A stretch of 7,200 nucleotides of DNA from Verrucomicrobiota bacterium (lineage in GTDB: Bacteria > Verrucomicrobiota > Verrucomicrobiia > Limisphaerales > UBA1100). Positions 1-5,005 of this stretch are shown here, piece by piece; positions within the stretch are counted from its first letter, which is position 1; each line of letters begins with the position of its first letter. Below the pieces are notes generated by a model. That model ran no database searches. It saw only the letters and a program-made list of their open reading frames with translations, and had not been told where the DNA came from. Location of the stretch: positions 1 to 7,200 of the forward strand of contig JAPKDK010000152.1 of NCBI GenBank assembly GCA_028872645.1, in the 5' to 3' direction. The position numbers and the translations under genes are program-made.

Positions 1-221
1 GCCTCGGCGGCGATGGGCTCGGGCCATTCGATGGTGATCGCCTCGCCCGCGCGCGGGTGGTGGGTGGCCTTGGTTTGTTCGCCATCCACTTGCACGTCAC
101 CGTTTTCGATAAGGCGCTGGAATGTGCCGCGCGAGGTTTCAGGAAAGTGCTCCTGCAAAAACTTGTCCAGCCGCGCCTTGGGTTGCGAGGTCTTGACGTG
201 CAGTGTTTCGTGGCGGCTCAT
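1..221 (-). CDS. RluA-family pseudouridine synthase, N-terminal S4 domain (partial)
   Basis: The 73 visible residues read MSRHETLHVK, then KARLDKFLQEHFPETSRGTF, QRLIENGDVQVDG and HHPRAGEAITIEWPEP. This is the S4 RNA-binding domain (about residues 16-65) that precedes the catalytic domain in RluD/RluC-type synthases, which convert uridines in ribosomal RNA (or tRNA) to pseudouridine. The RLDKFL opening and the V-x-V-(D/N)-G turn are the family hallmarks. The catalytic domain with its HRLD aspartate lies beyond the left edge, so substrate and subfamily (RluA, C or D) cannot be assigned. S4 domains also occur in YlmH, RsuA and Hsp15 proteins; the spacing and the acidic, proline-containing exit WPEP favour the RluA group. 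The ATG at 221-219 overlaps the lgt stop codon as ATGA, which suggests co-transcription and translational coupling with lgt. Confidence 0.85.
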   Translation of the reverse strand, partial: MSRHETLHVKTSQPKARLDKFLQEHFPETSRGTFQRLIENGDVQVDGEQTKATHHPRAGEAITIEWPEPIAAE

Positions 222-973
222 ACCTCTTTCAAGGGATGGCTTCGCAGCTTGGCCCACAAAATGCCGCCGGCAATCACCAAGCCGATGCTGATGAGTTGGC
301 CGGGGGCCAGTCCGCCGAGCGTGTTGCCGCGTGGATCGTCGCGCAGAAATTCAATGCCAAAACGGATGACCGCGTAGCTCAATAAATAAGCGGCGAAGAC
401 GTGCCCGTCGAATTTGCGTTTGCGAAATAAAAGTGCCAGTCCGGCATAGAGCAAAAAATTCATCAGCGATTCATAAATTTGCGTGGGATGGACTTGGCCG
501 GGATGGGTGGGGTGGCCATCGGGAAAGGTGATCGCCCACGGCAACGCGCAGGTTTTGCCATAGCAACAGCCGGTCATAAAACAGCCCAACCGTCCGAAGG
601 CGTGCCCCAATGCGATGCTCGGCGCGAGGGCATCGAACGTGGCCCACACGGGCATTTTTTTCACGCGGGTGAAAATGATGATGGCCGCACTCGCGCCAAT
701 GAGCGCGCCGTGGAACACCAAGCCGGAGCGTTGGAAGAGCAATTCTTTGAGCGGCTTGCCGGTGTCGCCTTCGTTGATAACGTACAGCAACTTAGCACCG
801 GCGATACCGCAAATGAAAATCCACAGCACGAGGTTGGAGAGGTCCTCCGCGTTGAGGCCGATCTTCATCCCGCGCCGCCCAGCCGTCCACAATCCCAGCA
901 TAAAGCCCGAGGCCAGCAAAATACCGTACCAATGAACCGTCAATCCGCTAATCGTAAATGCAACCGGATGCAC
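218..973 (-). CDS. lgt: Prolipoprotein diacylglyceryl transferase
   Basis: Lgt is an integral inner-membrane enzyme that moves the diacylglyceryl group of phosphatidylglycerol onto the lipobox cysteine of prolipoproteins, the first step of lipoprotein maturation. From the GTG at 973 the protein has 251 residues and begins MHPVAFTISG, a typical Lgt start followed by the HWYG motif. An in-frame GTG at 997 would add eight residues (259 in all); neither start has a clear Shine-Dalgarno site, so the choice rests on family resemblance. Several hydrophobic segments are visible. Recognisable motifs are SGLVFHGALIGA (His88, matching E. coli His103), GRLGCF (Arg128), HPTQIYES near 162-169, and SYAVIRFGIEF with Tyr200, Arg204 and Glu208, which match E. 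coli Tyr235, Arg239 and Glu243. The loop after Arg128 is GCFMTGCCYGKTC, Cys-rich where E. coli has Asn146 and Glu151. The gene is divergent from glnD and its stop overlaps the start of the following pseudouridine synthase gene. Confidence 0.95.
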   Translation of the reverse strand: MHPVAFTISGLTVHWYGILLASGFMLGLWTAGRRGMKIGLNAEDLSNLVLWIFICGIAGAKLLYVINEGDTGKPLKELLFQRSGLVFHGALIGASAAIIIFTRVKKMPVWATFDALAPSIALGHAFGRLGCFMTGCCYGKTCALPWAITFPDGHPTHPGQVHPTQIYESLMNFLLYAGLALLFRKRKFDGHVFAAYLLSYAVIRFGIEFLRDDPRGNTLGGLAPGQLISIGLVIAGGILWAKLRSHPLKEV

Positions 974-1058
974 GCGGCACGTTAATCCGCACGGCACCCC
1001 GGAGCAAGCTTGGCTTATTTGACTGTATGCACGGGCGGTTTTGGGGTAACCACGCGCG

Positions 1059-3824
1059 GTGTCGACGTTGATTAAGGAAGTGGAGGCGCACGCGGCGGAG
1101 CGGTTGGTGCTGGCGGAAGGCCAGACACCGGCGGCGGAGCTGGCGCGTTACAAGCGTTTCCTCAAGGACGAGGCGGCGCGACTCAAGAAACTGCATCGCG
1201 GCGGCGGCCTCGGGCGCGAGGTGTGCCACGCGCGGGCAGCGGTGATCGACGCGCTCATCCGGCATTTGATCGATACGGCCATCGGGCTGGCGCCTTTGGG
1301 GAAATTTAAATCGCCACCGGCCATCGCGGTAGTGGCCATCGGCGGTTATGGCCGCGCGGAACTGAATCCGCAAAGCGACATCGATATTCTTTTTCTGTGT
1401 GACGATCGCCTGCTGGCCAAGCCGAAGCCGGAAGAATTTTTGCAAAGTGTTACTGACACGGTGTTGTATACTTTGTGGGATGTGGGGCTGAAGATTGGCC
1501 ACTCGGTGCGGCGCGTGCGCGATTGCGTGGAGGAGGCGAACAAGGATATGCAAAGTAAAACAGCGCTGATCGAATCGCGCCGCGTGGCCGGGGATGAATC
1601 GTTGTTTAAAAAAATGGAGCATGCCGTGCACGCTAAATGTGTGAAACCGCACGTCGCGAATTACATCGTGGCGCGGTTGGAGGATCAAGCGGCGCGGCGC
1701 GCCAAGCACGGCAACGCGGTGACGATGCAGGAGCCGAATATCAAAAACGGCTGCGGCGGCCTGCGCGATTATCAAAATCTGCATTGGATGATGCACTTCC
1801 ACGAGGGATTCCGGATGATGGAGGATTTGGAGGCGCGCAAGGTGGTGACCAAAGCCGAGGCGGAACGGTTGGAGGCGGCGTATTCTTTCCTGCTGCGCGC
1901 GCGCAATGAGCTGCATTATCAGATGGATCGCCCCGTGGAGGTGCTCACCAAAGCCGTGCAGCCGAAGGTGGCGTGGCAGCTGGGCTACACCAACCGCTCG
2001 CCCGCCAAGCGGTTGGAGGCGTTTATGGGGGATTATTATAAGCACGCGCGCCACATCGATCTTACCGTGCGGGCTATCGAACAGCGCCTCGCGCTCGTGC
2101 CGCGTCCGGCTTGGCAACAGGCGCTCGGCCGTTGGGTGAGTGGCCGCAAGGAACAGGTGATTGATGGGTTTACGATCGTGGACGGCGCGATCAATACCAC
2201 CAACCGCCGCGTGTTTCGCGATCAACCGCGCAAATTGATGCGCGTGTTTTTGCTGATGCAACGCCACAGCCTGCGGTTGCATCCGGACCTCGCCCAAATC
2301 ATCCGCCAACAGGTGTGGCTGGTGGATCGCGCCTTTCGCGAGGATCCGCATGTGCACGAGACGTTTCTGGAAATCCTCAATCATCCTGGCGCGGTCGGCC
2401 GTATTTTGCGCCGGATGCACGAGCTGGATTTGTTGGGCAAATTTCTGCCGGAGTTTGGCCGGTTGACGTGTCTTGTGCAGCACGAGTTTTATCATCAATA
2501 CACCGTGGACGAGCACACGCTGGTGTGCCTCGAAAAACTCGACGGCTTGTGGGAGGAAATGTGGCCGGATTACCGGCGCTACCACGAAGTGTTTGAGGAA
2601 ATCGAGCGGCCGTCCACGCTGTACCTCGCGCTGTTGCTGCACGATTCGGGCAAGGGCATCGAGAGCGACCGTCACGAACGCGAAGGCGCGCGCGTGGCCG
2701 AGCACGTGGCTGATCGCATCGGCCTCGATGAAGCGGCGGGCGATAGTTTGCAGCTCATCATTCGGCATCATCTCACAATGGTGCAGGTGGCGCAGCGGCG
2801 CGATTTGGAGGATCCACAGGTGGTCGAGCAGTTCGCCGAGGAAATGGAGACGGAAGAAAACCTCAACCTGCTGATGCTGCACACGCTGGCCGATTCACTG
2901 GGTACGAGCGATGATTTGTGGAATGGCTTCAAGGATACTTCGCAATGGAGTCTGTTCTGGAAAACGCGCGCGCTCTTCCGCGAAGGCCCCGTGGCCGTAC
3001 GCGCGGAGGAAGAGGAACGCGCCGAGATTAAGGACCAAGTCACCAAGCTACTTGGCGATAAAGTGCCCGCCGAGGAAATCACAGCGCACTTTGAGCAACT
3101 GCCGATGCGTTACTTCCGCGCTTCGCCCGCCGATGAGATCGCCGAGGACATCGGGTTGGTGCACGAATTCATCCGGCTGCAAATCGCCTTTGATGATCGA
3201 ATGCTCGAGCCCGCCGTGGAATGGCAGCGCGACCGCGATCGCGGCTATGCCGTAGCCAGCATTTGCACGTGGGATCGTCCCGGGCTTTTCAGTCGCATAA
3301 CCGGCGTGCTCGCCCAGTGCGGGTTGAATATTTTAAGCGCGCAAATTTTCACGCGTGGCGACTCGATGGTGCTCGATCATTTCTACCTCACCGACGCCCG
3401 CACCGGCCAGTTGCCCACCGGCCAGCAGCGCGCGCAATTCACCGAACGCCTCAAGCCCGCCCTTGCCGCGCACAACGATCTCGATCTCGACCTCGCGCAG
3501 CTTCCCGATTCCGGCATCGAATACACCTCGCTCACCGGCGAACACATCCCCACCGCCATCCATTTCGACAACCGCTCCAGCGCCGAATTCACCGTGCTCG
3601 ATCTCGAAGCCGAGGATCACGTGGGCCTCCTCTACGCCGTCACCCACACCCTCAACGCCCTTGGCCTCACCATCGAACTCGCCCGCATCAATACCGAAAA
3701 AGGCGGCGCCAATGACAGCTTTTATCTTACCGACATTGATGGGGGAAAAGTAGAAGACGAAAGCCGCCAACAATCCATCACCGCAATGCTCGGCCACGTC
3801 ATCGCCGCACTGCACGAGGCGTAA
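1059..3824 (+). CDS. glnD: [Protein-PII] uridylyltransferase / uridylyl-removing enzyme
   Basis: GlnD is the cytosolic glutamine sensor of the nitrogen cascade. It uridylylates PII proteins when glutamine is low and removes UMP when glutamine is high. The 921 residues (E. coli about 890) show the complete domain order. The nucleotidyltransferase domain carries GGYGRAELNPQSDIDILFL at about 95-113, with metal ligands Asp107 and Asp109. The PII-uridylyltransferase linker contains NIKNGCGGLRD near 227-237. The HD domain has QHEFYHQYTVDEH (474-486), LLLHDSGKG with His528 and Asp529, and RHHL (569-572). ACT domain 1 starts near 732 (DRPGLFSRITGVLAQ) and ACT domain 2 spans about 844-920 (DHVGLLYAVTHTL). 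Start: GTG at 1059; an in-frame TAA at 1047 rules out anything longer. A GGGG at 1043-1046 is a weak, distant ribosome site. No PII (glnB), amtB or glnA gene is in the window. The last 400 or so bases differ in strand composition from the rest (see findings). Confidence 0.97.
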   Translation: MSTLIKEVEAHAAERLVLAEGQTPAAELARYKRFLKDEAARLKKLHRGGGLGREVCHARAAVIDALIRHLIDTAIGLAPLGKFKSPPAIAVVAIGGYGRAELNPQSDIDILFLCDDRLLAKPKPEEFLQSVTDTVLYTLWDVGLKIGHSVRRVRDCVEEANKDMQSKTALIESRRVAGDESLFKKMEHAVHAKCVKPHVANYIVARLEDQAARRAKHGNAVTMQEPNIKNGCGGLRDYQNLHWMMHFHEGFRMMEDLEARKVVTKAEAERLEAAYSFLLRARNELHYQMDRPVEVLTKAVQPKVAWQLGYTNRSPAKRLEAFMGDYYKHARHIDLTVRAIEQRLALVPRPAWQQALGRWVSGRKEQVIDGFTIVDGAINTTNRRVFRDQPRKLMRVFLLMQRHSLRLHPDLAQIIRQQVWLVDRAFREDPHVHETFLEILNHPGAVGRILRRMHELDLLGKFLPEFGRLTCLVQHEFYHQYTVDEHTLVCLEKLDGLWEEMWPDYRRYHEVFEEIERPSTLYLALLLHDSGKGIESDRHEREGARVAEHVADRIGLDEAAGDSLQLIIRHHLTMVQVAQRRDLEDPQVVEQFAEEMETEENLNLLMLHTLADSLGTSDDLWNGFKDTSQWSLFWKTRALFREGPVAVRAEEEERAEIKDQVTKLLGDKVPAEEITAHFEQLPMRYFRASPADEIAEDIGLVHEFIRLQIAFDDRMLEPAVEWQRDRDRGYAVASICTWDRPGLFSRITGVLAQCGLNILSAQIFTRGDSMVLDHFYLTDARTGQLPTGQQRAQFTERLKPALAAHNDLDLDLAQLPDSGIEYTSLTGEHIPTAIHFDNRSSAEFTVLDLEAEDHVGLLYAVTHTLNALGLTIELARINTEKGGANDSFYLTDIDGGKVEDESRQQSITAMLGHVIAALHEA

Positions 3825-3831
3825 TCGATTA
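3822..3831. repeat. 10-bp perfect palindrome joining two convergent stop codons
   Basis: The bases TAATCGATTA are identical on both strands. The left TAA is the stop of glnD and the right TTA is the reverse complement of the TAA stop of acpS, with only TCGA between the reading frames. It has no loop and no T-tract, so it is not an intrinsic terminator. It may simply result from two facing TAA codons around a symmetric spacer. Confidence 0.8.
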
Positions 3832-4206
3832 TCCCTCCAACACCGCCATTGCCGCCGCTTGGCCGCCGTTGTGGCTGAGGCTGACGTGGATGCTTTTGCC
3901 GCCTTGTTCGAGTAACAGATTTTTTCCGCGTCCGTGTAATTTAACCATCGGGCAGCCTTTGGGTTGGTGAACGATTTCGATGTCGTGCCAGCCGAGTTCG
4001 GCGCCGATGCCGGTGCCGAAGGCTTTGCTGATCGCTTCCTTGCCGGCAAAGCGCGCGGCGATGCATTGGGCGGGGTCGCTTTGCGAGAGGCAGTATTTAA
4101 TTTCCTCCTCACGCAGCACGCGATTCAAAAATCGCTTGCGCCAGCGCTTGCAAATTTCGCGGATGCGTTCTGTTTCCACGATGTCGATGCCGGTTCCAAA
4201 AATCAT
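3829..4206 (-). CDS. acpS: Holo-[acyl-carrier-protein] synthase
   Basis: AcpS transfers the 4'-phosphopantetheine arm of coenzyme A to the serine of apo-ACP, which makes ACP usable for fatty acid synthesis in the cytosol. The 125-residue length is normal for this trimeric family. The N-terminus MIFGTGIDIVE carries the metal-binding Asp8. The central motif RFAGKEAISKAFGTGIG holds Glu57, the second metal ligand. The late motif IHVSLSHNGGQAAAMAV (106-122) is the conserved C-terminal strand and SLSH turn. The ATG at 4206-4204 overlaps the pdxJ stop codon as ATGA, so translation is probably coupled to pdxJ. pdxJ-acpS adjacency is also known from E. coli and many other bacteria. The stop faces the glnD stop with a four-base gap, and no terminator hairpin fits between them. 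Confidence 0.97.
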   Translation of the reverse strand: MIFGTGIDIVETERIREICKRWRKRFLNRVLREEEIKYCLSQSDPAQCIAARFAGKEAISKAFGTGIGAELGWHDIEIVHQPKGCPMVKLHGRGKNLLLEQGGKSIHVSLSHNGGQAAAMAVLEG

Positions 4207-4943
4207 CCGCGGTAGCCTTTCATGAGCCGCAACATTTTCATCACCGCGCGCGGCAAGCCCACGCTCACGGCGTGGCTGATAATGCAGTGCCCGATGTTTA
4301 ACTCCTCCAAATGCGGCACGGCGTGGAGAGTGGTCAGGTTTTCGTAATTGAGCCCGTGCCCCGCATTCACGCGTAGGCCGAGGTTGTGCGCGTGCTCGGC
4401 GGCGGCGATGAGGCGGTTGAGTTCCCGCTGGCGGGTGCGGGTATTGCCGAAGTGCTCGGCAAACTGGCCGGTGTGCAGTTCAATAAACTGCGCGCCCGAT
4501 TGCGCGGAGGCGTCCACTTGTTTGGCGTCAGGATTGATAAATAAACTGACTTCAATGCCCGCCTTCGCCATTTTTTTGCAAGTGCGCTTCAGCGCGGGTA
4601 ATTGTCCGGCTACGTCCAGTCCGCCTTCGGTGGTGACCTCCTTGCGTTTCTCGGGCACGAGACAAACGATTTCCGGTTTGGTGCGCAGGGCGATGCGGAC
4701 CATCTCGGCGGTGTTGGCCATTTCGAAATTGAAACGTATGCTCACCGCTTTGCGCAGCGCGGCGATGTCGGCATCCAAAATATGGCGGCGATCCTCGCGT
4801 AAATGCGCCGTGATGCCGTGCGCGCCCGCGGCCTCGGCGGCGATGGCGGCGTCCACCGGCGAAGGCTCGCCCCGGCGTTGTCCGCGATAGCGCGCCTCGC
4901 GCAACGTCGCGACGTGGTCGATATTGACTCCCAACTTAAGCAT
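4203..4943 (-). CDS. pdxJ: Pyridoxine 5'-phosphate synthase
   Basis: PdxJ condenses 1-deoxy-D-xylulose 5-phosphate with 3-amino-2-oxopropyl phosphate (the PdxA product) to form pyridoxine 5'-phosphate, closing the DXP-dependent vitamin B6 pathway. It is a TIM-barrel protein and works as an octamer in E. coli. The 246 residues align by eye along their whole length with the E. coli enzyme: LGVNIDHVATLREAR (4-18), GITAHLREDRRHI (43-55, His47 matching E. coli His45), FNFEMA (Glu74 matching Glu72), CLVPEKRKEVTTEGGLDVAG (94-113), FIELHTG, VNAGHGLNY (His196 matching His193) and ELNIGHCIIS near 214-223. The loop RYRGQRRGEPSP (18-29) is slightly longer and more basic than in E. coli. The ATG at 4943 has no Shine-Dalgarno sequence; the preceding bases are GCGTGCCCCG. 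It lies upstream of acpS with an ATGA overlap and is divergent from comEC. Confidence 0.97.
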   Translation of the reverse strand: MLKLGVNIDHVATLREARYRGQRRGEPSPVDAAIAAEAAGAHGITAHLREDRRHILDADIAALRKAVSIRFNFEMANTAEMVRIALRTKPEIVCLVPEKRKEVTTEGGLDVAGQLPALKRTCKKMAKAGIEVSLFINPDAKQVDASAQSGAQFIELHTGQFAEHFGNTRTRQRELNRLIAAAEHAHNLGLRVNAGHGLNYENLTTLHAVPHLEELNIGHCIISHAVSVGLPRAVMKMLRLMKGYRG

Positions 4944-4971
4944 CGGGGCACGCTACGCAAATTCCCCCGCC

Positions 4972-4999
4972 TTGCCAACTCTGCGGTGTGTGTTAAAAA
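4972..4999 (+). promoter_or_regulatory. Possible sigma-70-type promoter for comEC
   Basis: In the 62-base gap between divergent pdxJ and comEC, TTGCCA at 4972-4977 matches five of six bases of the -35 consensus. TAAAAA at 4994-4999 matches four of six -10 bases, with a 16-base spacer. Transcription would then begin close to the GTG at 5006, giving a leaderless message or a very short leader to the ATG at 5018. On the other strand the same -35 block reads TTGGCA and could serve pdxJ, but the -10 there (TAGCGT) is poor. This is a by-eye match only. Confidence 0.25.
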
Positions 5000-5005
5000 T
5001 CCGTT

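Noticed and set aside
1019..1047. TTGACT at 1019-1024 as a -35 box for glnD.
   Set aside because: The hexamer is good, but no acceptable -10 lies 16-19 bases downstream; that stretch is TTGGGGTAA. It is not strong enough to list as a promoter.
948..2882. A 644-codon open frame on the minus strand opposite glnD.
   Set aside because: It lies wholly antisense to the clear NTase and HD domains of GlnD. Its product is rich in His, Arg, Gln and Leu with no recognisable domain, as expected from the reverse complement of GC-biased codons. Its start codon lies deep in glnD and it runs through the lgt-glnD gap into the lgt start.
3333..4112. A 259-codon minus-strand open frame spanning the acpS gene and the glnD 3' end.
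   Set aside because: It is out of frame with acpS and antisense to the GlnD ACT domains. Its sequence is low in complexity (Ala/Ser/Lys-rich, then Gly/Val/Glu-rich), which is a frame shadow and not a protein family.
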